Below, in pieces: positions 1 to 8,980 of a DNA stretch of 64,000 nucleotides (position 1 is the stretch's first letter; every line of letters begins with the position of its first letter). The notes below the pieces were generated by a model that did no database searches, was not told the DNA's origin, and saw only the letters and a program-made list of their open reading frames with translations. The stretch spans positions 930,001 through 994,000 of the forward strand of contig OZ254179.1 of NCBI GenBank assembly GCA_965268675.1, read 5' to 3'. This stretch comes from AAA044-D11 sp009705075 (GTDB taxonomy: Bacteria > Actinomycetota > Actinomycetes > Nanopelagicales > Nanopelagicaceae). A program made the position numbers and the translations under genes.

Positions 1-912
1 GGTATTTATCTCATTAATTATTATCTTGGTTCCGGTATAAAAGAAATCGACTCGTGCCAGCCCCTCGCAACCAAGGGCATCAAATGCCAAGGTCGCATAG
101 TTCTGAATTTCTTCCTGCACTCCGAAAGGTAGGTGCACTGGAACAATTACCTCAGTTGAATCATCTAAGTACTTTGCTTCAAAATCATAAAACTCGTGGT
201 CGCCCAAGATTTTTATCTCACCAACAGGAGATGAAAGCGCTACTCCATTAACCTGAAGTACTGCACATTCAATCTCTCGGCCCACAATTGCGCTTTCAAC
301 TAAGACTTTGGTATCAAATTGCAGTGCAAAATTTATTGCGGTCTTCAGTTCTTTAACGCTTTTAACTTTGCTAGTCCCGCGGCTTGATCCGCTGCGCGCT
401 GGCTTTACGAAAAGTGGATTTCCAAATTCAGTAGCACTTGCGAGAATCCGAACTTCATCCACTTGCCAGTCCCGCTCATGAATTACCATTCCTGGAGCAA
501 CTTCTAAACCATGTGCTTGAAATATTGGTTTCGCAAAAGACTTATCCATTCCAGCAGCGCTTGCTAAAACACCTGAACCAACATATTTAATGCCAGCCAT
601 TTCGCACTGACCTTGAAATGTTCCGTCCTCACCATAAGGTCCATGCAGTACCGGAAAGAGCAGATCAACGTTAAGGCTTTCAATGCTAGTTTCGGGCAAA
701 TCAGAACTTATCTCCGGCAAATTCTTGCCATCGATTGTTAACGGATAATCTGCTGGTGGTAATACCCAATTACCGGCTTTAGTGATGCCAATTAATAGTG
801 GCTCATACTTATCTCGGTCGATTGCGGATAAAACCCCGGCAGCTGAAATGCATGAAATCTCATGTTCACTGGACTTGCCACCACAAACTATTCCGACTTT
901 TATTCTGCTCAT
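1..912 (-). CDS. ddl: D-alanine--D-alanine ligase, 3' end cut off by the window
   Basis: Joins two D-Ala with ATP to make the dipeptide used in peptidoglycan precursors (cytoplasm). The frame opens with ATG at 912 (protein begins MSRIKVGIVCGGKSSEHEIS, the family's N-terminal GG-SEHE signature). It continues with VLHGPYGEDGTFQG, an ATP-grasp region (FVKPARSGSSRGTSKV) and NEINT at the window edge, which holds Mg-binding residues. About 304 codons are visible; the usual length is 310-370, so only the C-terminal tail is missing. Its start overlaps the gpsA stop by one base (TAATG), so the two are probably translationally coupled. The gpsA-ddl order is common in Actinobacteria. Confidence 0.95.
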   Translation of the reverse strand, partial: MSRIKVGIVCGGKSSEHEISCISAAGVLSAIDRDKYEPLLIGITKAGNWVLPPADYPLTIDGKNLPEISSDLPETSIESLNVDLLFPVLHGPYGEDGTFQGQCEMAGIKYVGSGVLASAAGMDKSFAKPIFQAHGLEVAPGMVIHERDWQVDEVRILASATEFGNPLFVKPARSGSSRGTSKVKSVKELKTAINFALQFDTKVLVESAIVGREIECAVLQVNGVALSSPVGEIKILGDHEFYDFEAKYLDDSTEVIVPVHLPFGVQEEIQNYATLAFDALGCEGLARVDFFYTGTKIIINEINT

Positions 913-1910
913 TACAACTCGGCAGCCATACTTACTGTCATTAGCCTTGTCATAGCATCACTAGGTGTAATTCGATCTCGAACAACTTCAGAGACCACTT
1001 CAATAATAGGAACTTCGACTCCGACTCGATGCGCAAGTTCGAGAATTGCGGCTGCCGAAGCTACGCCTTCCACGGTCTTTGCGACTTCAACTCTAGCCTG
1101 AGCCATATTTCCACTCCGCCCAAGAGCTTCACCGAAAGTTCGGTTACGCGATAAACCTGATCCGCAAGATGCAACCAAGTCGCCCATTCCAGCTAGACCT
1201 AAGAAAGTAAGTGGATTTGCACCGTAACCATTTCCAAACCTTGCAACTTCACTAAGGCCACGAGTAATAATCATTGATTGAGTATTTTCGCCAAGTCCCA
1301 AACCAATCGCCATGCCCACTGCAAGTGCAATTACGCTCTTCGCCGCTCCTGCAAGTTCGCAACCTACTAAATCTTCAGATGGATAAACTCGGAAATATGG
1401 TGTTGTGAATGCTTCAATCATCATCTCTGATATCTCAGTATTAGACGATGCTGCAACTGCGCCAGCAGGTTGTCGCAATGAGAGTTCGCCAGCCAAGTTT
1501 GGCCCAGTTATTAAACCAATGCGTGCTGGTGGAATTCCTAAAATTTCAGTTACAACTTCAGTCATGCGAAGTTGCGAATCTGCTTCGATGCCCTTTAGCG
1601 TACTAATTACTGGTTTATCTTTTGGAAATGTCTCTACCCAATCAGCCATATTCTCGCGGAGTGATTGCGCCGGAATTGCCAGAACAATTGCGTCACCAAA
1701 TTTAAATGCTTCCTGAATATCTGTAGTGGCTTGCAACGCTTGTGGGAGCAAAATTCCTGGTAAGTACTTTGAGTTAGCGTTCTTTTGATTTATCTCGCTG
1801 ACTACATCGTTATTTCGGCCCCAGATTAAAACCTCTTGCCCAGCATCACAAAGAACTTGTGCCATGGTTGTTCCCCAGGCGCCAGATCCAAGAACTGTAA
1901 ACTTAGACAT
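912..1910 (-). CDS. gpsA: NAD(P)H-dependent glycerol-3-phosphate dehydrogenase
   Basis: Reduces dihydroxyacetone phosphate to sn-glycerol-3-phosphate, the backbone for phospholipids. The 332-residue length is normal. The Rossmann loop GSGAWGTT is at residues 8-15. The substrate/catalytic stretch with Lys (AGAAKSVIALAVG) lies near residue 190, and the all-alpha C-terminal domain follows. It lies between plsC, which uses products of the same pathway, and ddl, with very short gaps, so it is most likely in one minus-strand operon plsC-gpsA-ddl. Confidence 0.96.
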   Translation of the reverse strand: MSKFTVLGSGAWGTTMAQVLCDAGQEVLIWGRNNDVVSEINQKNANSKYLPGILLPQALQATTDIQEAFKFGDAIVLAIPAQSLRENMADWVETFPKDKPVISTLKGIEADSQLRMTEVVTEILGIPPARIGLITGPNLAGELSLRQPAGAVAASSNTEISEMMIEAFTTPYFRVYPSEDLVGCELAGAAKSVIALAVGMAIGLGLGENTQSMIITRGLSEVARFGNGYGANPLTFLGLAGMGDLVASCGSGLSRNRTFGEALGRSGNMAQARVEVAKTVEGVASAAAILELAHRVGVEVPIIEVVSEVVRDRITPSDAMTRLMTVSMAAEL

Positions 1911-1914
1911 TTAA

Positions 1915-2679
1915 TTAATCCTTCTTCTTTTTAAAATTACCAGTACGTGGCAGGTTTGATTTGTGTGGATCAAAGATTTCATGAGGCGCTAATTCTCCCC
2001 TAATTTGCTCCAACAATTTCGTTATTTCGGACATTGCATATGCAGTAGCTTCGATGAGCGCAGCTTGGTCCTCCTCTTTCCCGTACCACTTGCTGAAATC
2101 TAGGGCTGGGCCAGCCAGATATGTAATTTTTGTCCGCCGCCAGAAGATGAGCCGCTTTGAATAAGGGGCCAATAAATTCTGATCCCCCCACTGCGCAATC
2201 GGGATTACCGGAGCCTTACTCATGATCGCCAATCTAGCAATGCCGGTCTTTGCAACCATTGGCCACAACTTCGCATCGCGAGTCAGCGTTCCTTCCGGAT
2301 AAATCCCCACGCAATGCCCTGCCTTCAAAAGTCCTAGCGCGCTATCGAGTGCGTGCGAGGCCTTATCTGACTCTCTCGCAACTGGAATTTGACCAGCCGC
2401 TAAGAGAATTTTCCCGAGTACCGGAATTTTGAAAACTGAATCTTTTCCCAAATAGCGAACTGCGCGACCATTCCCGAATAAAAAATGCGCGAAGACCAAT
2501 GCATCTGCATATGAAACATGGTTGGAAATAACTATTACTGGTCCAGTTTTCGGAAGGTTTTCGCCACCACGCCAATCTCGTTTGGTCAATAAATTTAAGA
2601 TTGGAATAACTATTGATGAAGCCACTTTGAAAGTTGTATTAGTTCCGAGGGGATATCCGCGGGGCGCATCGAATTGCAT
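1915..2679 (-). CDS. plsC: 1-acyl-sn-glycerol-3-phosphate acyltransferase (PlsC family)
   Basis: Adds the second acyl chain to lysophosphatidic acid at the membrane. The family's HX4D catalytic motif is NHVSYAD (His54, Asp59). The acceptor-binding motif YPEGTLTRD is near residue 130, and a hydrophobic N-terminal stretch (residues ~17-31) may anchor it. The 254-residue length is typical. Only 4 bases separate it from gpsA, which supplies glycerol-3-phosphate, so the pair makes pathway sense. The acyl-chain substrate cannot be read from sequence, and a related lysophospholipid acyltransferase role is possible. Confidence 0.9.
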   Translation of the reverse strand: MQFDAPRGYPLGTNTTFKVASSIVIPILNLLTKRDWRGGENLPKTGPVIVISNHVSYADALVFAHFLFGNGRAVRYLGKDSVFKIPVLGKILLAAGQIPVARESDKASHALDSALGLLKAGHCVGIYPEGTLTRDAKLWPMVAKTGIARLAIMSKAPVIPIAQWGDQNLLAPYSKRLIFWRRTKITYLAGPALDFSKWYGKEEDQAALIEATAYAMSEITKLLEQIRGELAPHEIFDPHKSNLPRTGNFKKKKD

Positions 2680-2700
2680 GTGTACATCCTAATTCCCATT

Positions 2701-2735
2701 AAAAAAGAGGGAACCATTTCTGGCTCCCTCTTTTA
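2701..2735 (-). terminator. Rho-independent terminator after hup
   Basis: Read on the minus strand just after the hup stop, a stem GAGGGAGCCAG / TGGTTCCCTC (bases 2707-2730, one G-T step) closes a short loop and is followed by a run of six T. Flanking A/T runs lengthen the stem. It separates the strongly expressed hup from the plsC-gpsA-ddl operon. Confidence 0.85.
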
Positions 2736-2748
2736 AATTGTTTAACTA

Positions 2749-3201
2749 CTAGCGACGCTTAGCAGCCTTCTTTGCTGGCTTCTTCTTAGCGGCTGGCTTC
2801 TTCTTTGCAGGAGCCTTCTTCTTTGCAGGAGCCTTCTTTGCTGGCTTCTTCTTTGCAGCAACCTTTTTAGCTGCTGGCTTTGCAACAACCTTTACTGGTG
2901 GCTTAGGAGCAGCTTCAAGTTTACGTGCGCCTGAGATAACTTCCTTGAGCGCCTTTGCTGGCAAGAAGCGAACTTTCTTGCTTGCCTTAATTTGAATTGT
3001 TTCGCCTGTGAAAGGGTTGCGACCCTTACGTGCTGGACGATCAACTTTCTTAAACTTACCGAAATCGTTGATCATTACATCTTCGCCCTTTGAAATATTG
3101 CGAACGATGGTGTCAAAAACTACATCTACTGCACGTGCAGCTTCCTTCTTGCTATCGCCGAAGTGAGGTGCCAATGCCGCGATGAACTGGGCCTTGTTCA
3201 T
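2749..3201 (-). CDS. hup: HU-family nucleoid protein with a Lys/Ala/Pro-rich tail
   Basis: DNA-bending nucleoid protein. Residues 1-90 are a complete HU fold (MNKAQFIAALAPHFGDSKKE start, GRNPFTGETIQIKASKKVRF arm region). Residues ~100-150 are a basic low-complexity tail built from repeats of PAKK and KKPA, like HupB/HupS of mycobacteria and streptomycetes and unlike the 90-residue HU of most bacteria. The tail gives a repetitive DNA tract at 2757-2900. A clear AAGGGG ribosome site lies 6 bases before the ATG. The gene has its own terminator and a leader with two palindromes (3214-3245). It sits downstream of leuCD as in other Actinobacteria. Confidence 0.95.
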   Translation of the reverse strand: MNKAQFIAALAPHFGDSKKEAARAVDVVFDTIVRNISKGEDVMINDFGKFKKVDRPARKGRNPFTGETIQIKASKKVRFLPAKALKEVISGARKLEAAPKPPVKVVAKPAAKKVAAKKKPAKKAPAKKKAPAKKKPAAKKKPAKKAAKRR

Positions 3202-3213
3202 ATAAATCCCCTT

Positions 3214-3245
3214 ATTTACGCGTAAATGTTAGGCGTTCGCCTAAC
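3214..3245. promoter_or_regulatory. Two abutting palindromes in the hup leader
   Basis: ATTTACGCGTAAAT (3214-3227) is a perfect 14-base palindrome. It is followed at once by GTTAGGCGTTCGCCTAAC (3228-3245), two perfect 8-base arms around 2 bases. They begin 12 bases upstream of the hup ATG and surround its ribosome site. They could be protein operators or RNA hairpins controlling translation. The rest of the 195-base gap (3246-3396) is AT-rich and probably holds the hup promoter, but no confident -35/-10 pair was found. Confidence 0.5.
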
Positions 3246-3396
3246 GTGGTTAGAAATCTACGCGGACATCTAATTAACTCACCGCACATACTGTGGCGTG
3301 TCGGGAAGTTATTATTTTTTCAATTCCACAAAAAAACCACTTTTTATGCGGAGAAAACTCTAAATAATTACTTTAGGGTTCTCAATCAATCTGCGA

Positions 3397-3996
3397 TTAT
3401 GCAAGTGCTGGAAGAGTTTTAGGCTTAAACGTTGGCCGAGATTCCTCAAATTTGCTAACAGAATCAATGTTTTTAAGCGTAAGTCCGATGTCATCGAGAC
3501 CCTCCATCAGACGCCATCTCGTGTAATCATCAATTACAAATGAAATCGACTTACCCGCATAGCTAACTGTTTTGCTCTCAAGGTCCACAGTTACTTGGGT
3601 TTTAGGGTCTGCTTCTGCAGCCGCCCAGATGGCTTCAATCTCTGCCTGCTCAATAACAACGGTCAGAAGGCCAGCCTTCTGAGAATTTCCACGGAAGATA
3701 TCGGCAAAGCGGCTTGATAGAACTACTTTAAAACCATAATTTTGCAGAGCCCATACTGCGTGTTCACGAGATGAGCCAGTTCCGAAATCTACGCCAGCAA
3801 CTAGAACTGTAGCTCCAGCATATTCTGGTTTATTCAAAACGAACTCTGGATCATTGCGCCAGGCACCAAATAGACCATCTTCAAAACCGCTCTTGGTAAC
3901 TCGTTTTAAATAAACTGCAGGAATTATCTGATCGGTATCGACATTGCTTCGACGAAGTGGAAGAACGCTTCCGGTGTGGCTTAAATATTTCTCCAT
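3397..3996 (-). CDS. leuD: 3-isopropylmalate dehydratase small subunit
   Basis: With LeuC it isomerises 2-isopropylmalate to 3-isopropylmalate in leucine synthesis. The chosen start gives MEKYLSHTGSVLPLRRSNVD, the normal LeuD N-terminus, and has AGGAGA six bases upstream. A longer frame to 4059 is only read-through into the leuC end. The family signature NVDTDQIIPAVYLKR and the substrate-loop segment DFGTGSSREHAVWAL are present. The 199-residue length is normal. It starts 10 bases after the leuC stop, so the two form one operon. Confidence 0.95.
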   Translation of the reverse strand: MEKYLSHTGSVLPLRRSNVDTDQIIPAVYLKRVTKSGFEDGLFGAWRNDPEFVLNKPEYAGATVLVAGVDFGTGSSREHAVWALQNYGFKVVLSSRFADIFRGNSQKAGLLTVVIEQAEIEAIWAAAEADPKTQVTVDLESKTVSYAGKSISFVIDDYTRWRLMEGLDDIGLTLKNIDSVSKFEESRPTFKPKTLPALA

Positions 3997-4006
3997 TTGC
4001 TTCTCC

Positions 4007-5404
4007 TTACAAATCTGCCGGTGATGAGAGGGTTCCACGAATTGCAGTTGCGGCAGCAACTAGCGGGCTTACTAAGTGAGTTCGACCGCCCTTGCCTTGG
4101 CGACCTTCAAAATTTCGGTTTGATGTAGAGGCAGAACGCTCTCCCACCGCGAGTTGATCAGGGTTCATTCCTAAACACATCGAACATCCTGCAGTGCGCC
4201 ATTCAGCTCCGGCATCGAGAAATACCTTATCTAGGCCTTCACTCTCTGCCTGCAATCTGACGCGGGCAGAACCTGGTACAACTAGCATGCGAACTTCTTT
4301 AGAAATCGTTTTACCTTTTAAAACATCTGCAGCAGATCGCAAATCTTCAATGCGACCATTGGTGCAAGAACCTAAGAAAATTGTGTCTACCTTAATTTCC
4401 TTAAGTGGCGTCCCGGCAACTAGCCCCATGTAAGTAAGTGCGCGCTCTGCAGCTCCGCGCTCTTCTGGATCGCTAATTTCTGCTGGATTTGGGACCTTTG
4501 AATTTAGTGGCAAACCTTGTCCTGGATTTGTTCCCCAAGTTACAAATGGTTCTAAATCATCAGCGTTTAGTGAAATTTCAACATCGAACTTAGCATCAAC
4601 ATCAGATTGAAGCGTCTTCCAGTAAGCAACCGCAGCCTCCCAATCAGCGCCTTTAGGTGCGTGTGGCTTTGCCTTCAGGTATTCAAAGGTAATTTCATCA
4701 GGAGCAATTAGACCAGCGCGAGCCCCAGCTTCAATTGACATATTGCAAACAGTCATTCGAGATTCCATAGAAAGGGCGCGAATTGCGGAACCGCGATATT
4801 CAAGAACATAACCTTGACCGCCGCCAGTTCCGATCTTTGCAATAATCGCCAAAATAATATCTTTGCTAGTAACCCCCGGCTTTAACTTTCCTTCAACATT
4901 TATCGCCATTGTTTTAGGGCGAACAAGTGGCAAGGTTTGAGTAGCAAGAACATGTTCTACTTCCGATGTTCCGATTCCAAATGCGAGCGCACCAAAAGCG
5001 CCATGGGTAGAAGTATGAGAATCACCGCAAACAATTGTCATTCCAGGTTGCGTGATTCCAAGTTGAGGGCCAACGACGTGAACAATTCCTTGCTCAACAT
5101 CACCGAGTGAGTGGATACGAACACCAAATTCAGCGCAATTCTTGCGAAGCGTATCGACCTGCAATTTTGAAACCGGATCCGCGATTGGTTTATCAATATT
5201 AAGGGTTGGGACGTTGTGATCCTCTGTTGCGATTGTAAGTTCAGGTCTGCGAACTTTGCGATTTGCTAGACGTAAACCATCAAAAGCTTGCGGGCTTGTG
5301 ACTTCATGAATCAAGTGCAGATCGATATATAGAAGATCTGGTTCACCTTCATGTTGGCGAACAATGTGATCAGCCCAAATCTTTTCGGCTAACGTCTTTC
5401 CCAT
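4007..5404 (-). CDS. leuC: 3-isopropylmalate dehydratase large subunit
   Basis: Aconitase-type [4Fe-4S] enzyme of leucine synthesis, partner of LeuD. The cluster cysteines are visible in GSCTNGR and, about 60 residues later, in CSMCLGMNPD. GDSHTSTHGAFGALAFGIGT is the aconitase core motif. I place the start at ATG 5404, which has AAGGGG five bases upstream; a GTG at 5407 directly precedes it. The length of 465 residues is normal. The gene diverges from an IclR-type regulator with only about 40 bases between, the arrangement of ltbR/ndgR with leuCD in Actinobacteria. Confidence 0.96.
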   Translation of the reverse strand: MGKTLAEKIWADHIVRQHEGEPDLLYIDLHLIHEVTSPQAFDGLRLANRKVRRPELTIATEDHNVPTLNIDKPIADPVSKLQVDTLRKNCAEFGVRIHSLGDVEQGIVHVVGPQLGITQPGMTIVCGDSHTSTHGAFGALAFGIGTSEVEHVLATQTLPLVRPKTMAINVEGKLKPGVTSKDIILAIIAKIGTGGGQGYVLEYRGSAIRALSMESRMTVCNMSIEAGARAGLIAPDEITFEYLKAKPHAPKGADWEAAVAYWKTLQSDVDAKFDVEISLNADDLEPFVTWGTNPGQGLPLNSKVPNPAEISDPEERGAAERALTYMGLVAGTPLKEIKVDTIFLGSCTNGRIEDLRSAADVLKGKTISKEVRMLVVPGSARVRLQAESEGLDKVFLDAGAEWRTAGCSMCLGMNPDQLAVGERSASTSNRNFEGRQGKGGRTHLVSPLVAAATAIRGTLSSPADL

Positions 5405-5428
5405 CACAGCCCCTTAATTTTTTCCCTT

Positions 5429-5463
5429 AATACTTGCATTTCAAATGGTGAGATGCCAGTATT
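5429..5463. promoter_or_regulatory. Nested inverted repeats between leuC and its divergent regulator
   Basis: CATTTCAAATG (5437-5447) is a perfect palindrome around one base. It lies inside a wider pair, AATACT (5429-5434) and AGTATT (5458-5463). The site covers the whole divergent promoter region and the proposed ATG of the regulator. By position it is a candidate operator for the IclR-type protein controlling leuCD and itself; binding is inferred only. Confidence 0.45.
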
Positions 5464-6185
5464 ACATCGTGGACAAGAAGAATAGCGGAGTTGGCGTATT
5501 AGATAAAGCCGTAAAGATTTTGGCTTGTCTAGAAGCCGGACCACATTCCCTCTCCGAACTTGTTGCCGCAACTGGAATTGCGCGACCTACCGCGCACAGA
5601 TTAGCCGTCGCTTTAGAGTTTCATCGAATGGTTTCAAGAGACTATGCCGGACGTTTTATTCTCGGCCTTCGCTCCTCCGAGTTAGCATCTGCTGCGGGTG
5701 AAGATCGACTCCTAGCGGTTGCTGGGGCTGCGTTAACGGCGCTCCGCGATGCGACTAGTGAAAGCTCGCAGTTATATCGCCGCCAAGGTGATCAGCGAAT
5801 TTGCGTGGCCACGGCCGAACGTTTATCTGGGCTTCGTGATTCAGTCCCAACTGGAACGGTTTTAACTATGCAGGCAGGATCTGGCGCACAAATACTTCTT
5901 GCCTGGGAAGATGCCGACAAGCTACATCGCGCACTTCACAATTCTAAATTTACGGCGGCTTCCCTTGCTGCTGTTCGCCGTCGGGGTTGGGCACAATCCG
6001 TGGGCGAACGAGAAGCAGGGGTCGCATCTGTCTCGGCTCCAGTTCGTGGTCCAAATAACAAAGTTATTGCTGCCGTAAGTATCAGCGGGCCGGTCGAAAG
6101 GTTAGGACGCCAGCCTGGTCGGATTCATGCCGCGGCCGTAGTCGCCACCGCAGCGAGGCTTACTGAGCATCTAGCTAAAAAATAA
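5445..6185 (+). CDS. IclR-family regulator, probable leucine-operon regulator (LtbR/NdgR type)
   Basis: Transcription factor with an N-terminal winged helix-turn-helix (roughly residues 15-70; LSELVAATGIARPTAHRLAV is the recognition region) and a C-terminal IclR effector domain. In Actinobacteria the orthologue next to leuCD (LtbR in corynebacteria, NdgR in streptomycetes) controls leucine and related amino-acid genes. The divergent position here supports that name but does not prove the target. The start is uncertain: ATG 5445 and GTG 5469 both work, and GTG gives VDKKNSGVGVLDKAVKIL, closer to typical family N-termini. No good ribosome site is seen for either, so the message may be leaderless. 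Confidence 0.88.
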   Translation: MVRCQYYIVDKKNSGVGVLDKAVKILACLEAGPHSLSELVAATGIARPTAHRLAVALEFHRMVSRDYAGRFILGLRSSELASAAGEDRLLAVAGAALTALRDATSESSQLYRRQGDQRICVATAERLSGLRDSVPTGTVLTMQAGSGAQILLAWEDADKLHRALHNSKFTAASLAAVRRRGWAQSVGEREAGVASVSAPVRGPNNKVIAAVSISGPVERLGRQPGRIHAAAVVATAARLTEHLAKK

Positions 6186-6239
6186 CGGCGCAACTCAGAT
6201 TAGGCACTCTTTCTCAAGCTAAATAACTAAGATTCCAAC

Positions 6240-7145
6240 GTGCAGAGCTCTCCGGAAATTCTAAAAGCTCTCGAAAATGAATCGATTGAGATTTTTCGAG
6301 AGACGGCAGCGGCCTTTCAAAAACCAGTGATGCTTTACTCCATTGGCAAAGATTCTTCAGTGTTGCTACATCTCGCGCGAAAAGCTTTCTACCCAGCGCC
6401 AATTCCTTTTCCACTTCTTCACGTAGATACAACTTGGAAATTTAAAGAGATGATCTCTTTTCGTGATGAGATAGTTGCGAAATATGGTTTGAATTTACTT
6501 GTGCATACCAATCAAGAAGGCGTAGCTGACGGTACAAATCCATTCACAATGGGAATCTCTGAATACACCAGAATTATGAAGACTGTCGCGCTTCGCCAAG
6601 CCCTTGATAAATATGGATTTGATGCTGCTATTGGTGGTTCACGGCGCGATGAAGAGAAGAGCCGAGCAAAGGAAAGAATATTTAGCGTTCGGGAATCTGG
6701 GCACCGCTGGAATCCAAGGGAGCAGCGCCCCGAACTGTGGCGCACATATAACACTCGAATTCGCCCAGAACAGAGCATGCGCGTCTTTCCACTCTCTGAT
6801 TGGACCGAACTTGATATCTGGAATTACATTCATCTAAACGATATTCCGATCAATCCACTCTATTTTGCAAAAGAGCGACCAATTGTTTGGCGCGGTAATC
6901 AGATGATCATGGTTGATGATGATCGTTTCCCACTTATCAATAACGAAACTCCAGAGAACCGCATGATTAGATTTAGAACTCTCGGGTGCTATCCCCTTAC
7001 TGCTGCAGTTGAATCAACCGCAACAACTATTTCGGAAGTATTGGATGAAGTCTCCGAAGTTAAGTTATCCGAACGAGCAACCAGACTTATCGACGGCGAT
7101 AAAGAAGATTCGATGGAGAAGAAGAAGACAGAAGGCTATTTCTAA
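6240..7145 (+). CDS. cysD: Sulfate adenylyltransferase subunit 2
   Basis: ATP-binding subunit of ATP sulfurylase, which with CysN turns sulfate and ATP into adenosine-5'-phosphosulfate (APS). The PP-loop motif SIGKDSSVLLHL is at about residues 35-46. The family blocks GGSRRDEEKSRAKER and FPLSDWTELDIWNYI are present. The 301-residue length is normal. The start is a GTG; a -10-like TAAGAT at 6228-6233 would put transcription start at or near the GTG, so the message may be leaderless. Its stop overlaps the cysN start (TAATG). It is the first gene of a four-gene cassette. Confidence 0.95.
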   Translation: MQSSPEILKALENESIEIFRETAAAFQKPVMLYSIGKDSSVLLHLARKAFYPAPIPFPLLHVDTTWKFKEMISFRDEIVAKYGLNLLVHTNQEGVADGTNPFTMGISEYTRIMKTVALRQALDKYGFDAAIGGSRRDEEKSRAKERIFSVRESGHRWNPREQRPELWRTYNTRIRPEQSMRVFPLSDWTELDIWNYIHLNDIPINPLYFAKERPIVWRGNQMIMVDDDRFPLINNETPENRMIRFRTLGCYPLTAAVESTATTISEVLDEVSEVKLSERATRLIDGDKEDSMEKKKTEGYF

Positions 7146-8980
7146 TGGCCGCGATTAAAGTTAAACCAGTAATTAGGCTCTTAACATGTGGGAGCGTTGA
7201 TGATGGTAAATCAACGTTAATCGGACGTTTGCTAGTAGAAACCGACAGCATCCCGCATGACACGATTGCCACAGCAAGAAGTGTTCGACGTGGTGGCTCA
7301 ACAATTGCAGCTGGTGAAATCGATTTCTCACTTTTAACCGATGGCCTTGAAGCCGAACGCGAGCAGGGCATAACTATTGACGTTGCCTATCGTTCTATGA
7401 CACTTCTAAATGGAAGCCGTTTGATAATTGCTGACGCGCCAGGACACGAGCAATACACCCGCAATATGGCGGTTGCTGCATCTAGATCAGATGTGGCTCT
7501 CGTACTTCTAGATGCTGCTCGTGGTGTTCGATCCCAAACGCTGCGCCACTTAACAATTTGTGCACTTATGGGAGTAAGTCGAGTTGCGATCGTAATCAAT
7601 AAATTGGATGTCTTTGATTATTCAGAAAATAAGTTTGCGCAAATTTCGGCGGATATCGCACCTGCGATTGCTCGCCTTGGAATCAAAGAGCATGCAATCA
7701 TTCCAGTTAGCGCACTAGTAGGCGATAACGTGGTCTTTAAGGGCGATAATTTAGGTTGGTATAACGGCCCAACGCTTCTTGAATATATTCAGAATCAAGA
7801 GCTAGCGGTTGACTCGATGACTAGCCCACACTTTGGAATCCAATACATTTCACGTGTTGATACTTTCCGCGGACTTGCAGGGACTTTAGTAAACGGAAAG
7901 TTCAAAATTGGCGATGAAGTTATTATCTTGCCAGGTAAAAAGCGAGCAACGATTTCCAAGATGGTCACCTTTGATGGTGACTTACAAGTTGCCGGCCATG
8001 AACAGACTCTTAACATTGTTTTAGAACCTGAAGTAGATGCGACTCGTGGCGATGTGCTGCACCTTGCATCTAATGCCAAACCACCTGCCGATCGCTTTAC
8101 CGCCAATATCGTATGGCTCTCCGAGTCTGAACTAATTCATAGTCGCTCATACTTTTTAATCTCAGGTTCTACTTCAACACCTGCGATAGTCACAACTATT
8201 AAACATAAAGTAAATATCGAATCTGGGGAGCATGAATCTGCTCGTACTCTAAGAATGAATGAAATTGGAGTCATCGAAATCGCAACTGACTCCCCGATTG
8301 CGCTCTCCGATTATGCTGAATCTAGAGAGACCGGAAACTTCATTCTTGTTGACCGCGCAACTTTGAATACCGTCGGTGCAGGAATGGTTGTTCATGCCCT
8401 TCGTCGATCTGAAAATGTAACAGAGCAGGCTTACGAGATCGATAGCGAAAAACGCGCTGCGCAGAAAGGTCAGACCGGAAAAGTTTTATGGTTTACCGGT
8501 TTAAGTGGTTCTGGAAAATCAACAATCGCAAATGAAGTTGCAAAAGAACTTTATGCTTTGGGCCGCCATGCTTATGTTTTAGATGGCGATAATTTACGTC
8601 TCGGATTAAATAAGGATTTAGGATTTGCCAAAGAAGATAGAGCTGAAAATGTTCGTCGAGTATCTGAAGTCGCGAAGTTAATGATGGATGCTGGTTTGAT
8701 TGTAATTGTCGCCCTAGTCAGCCCATTCCGCGCCGACCGTGATCAAGCACGAGAACTATTTGCGCCCGGGGAATTCTTGGAAGTTTGGGTAAATACTCCG
8801 CCAGAACTTTGTCAGCAGCGAGATCCAAAAGGTTTGTATAAGAAAGCTGCTTCAGGTGAGTTGCCTAATATGACTGGAATTGGTCAAGAGTATGAAGCGC
8901 CACTTAGCGCCGAATTAATTCTAGATGGAACAAAAGAGTTGAAAACTAATACCGAGATCGTATTGGAGATAGCAAAATGA
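7145..8980 (+). CDS. cysNC: Fused sulfate adenylyltransferase subunit 1 / APS kinase (CysN-CysC)
   Basis: Bifunctional protein of 611 residues. Residues 1-~430 are a CysN GTPase with P-loop GSVDDGKS at 16-23, the DAPGHEQYTRN switch and NKLD for guanine recognition. Residues ~440-611 are an APS kinase with P-loop GLSGSGKST near 450 and VLDGDNLRLGLN. Together with CysD it makes PAPS, the active sulfate donor. The same fusion is known as NodQ in rhizobia and in some Actinobacteria. Both catalytic halves look intact. It overlaps cysD by one base and the next gene by four (ATGA). Confidence 0.95.
   Translation: MAAIKVKPVIRLLTCGSVDDGKSTLIGRLLVETDSIPHDTIATARSVRRGGSTIAAGEIDFSLLTDGLEAEREQGITIDVAYRSMTLLNGSRLIIADAPGHEQYTRNMAVAASRSDVALVLLDAARGVRSQTLRHLTICALMGVSRVAIVINKLDVFDYSENKFAQISADIAPAIARLGIKEHAIIPVSALVGDNVVFKGDNLGWYNGPTLLEYIQNQELAVDSMTSPHFGIQYISRVDTFRGLAGTLVNGKFKIGDEVIILPGKKRATISKMVTFDGDLQVAGHEQTLNIVLEPEVDATRGDVLHLASNAKPPADRFTANIVWLSESELIHSRSYFLISGSTSTPAIVTTIKHKVNIESGEHESARTLRMNEIGVIEIATDSPIALSDYAESRETGNFILVDRATLNTVGAGMVVHALRRSENVTEQAYEIDSEKRAAQKGQTGKVLWFTGLSGSGKSTIANEVAKELYALGRHAYVLDGDNLRLGLNKDLGFAKEDRAENVRRVSEVAKLMMDAGLIVIVALVSPFRADRDQARELFAPGEFLEVWVNTPPELCQQRDPKGLYKKAASGELPNMTGIGQEYEAPLSAELILDGTKELKTNTEIVLEIAK

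Noticed and set aside
2757..2900. Regular repeats that might look like a repeat array
   Set aside because: They are codon-level repeats of the Lys/Ala/Pro tail of HU; no spacers, so not CRISPR.
3997..4059. N-terminal extension of leuD
   Set aside because: It reads through the leuC end; the AGGAGA site and family start point to ATG 3996.
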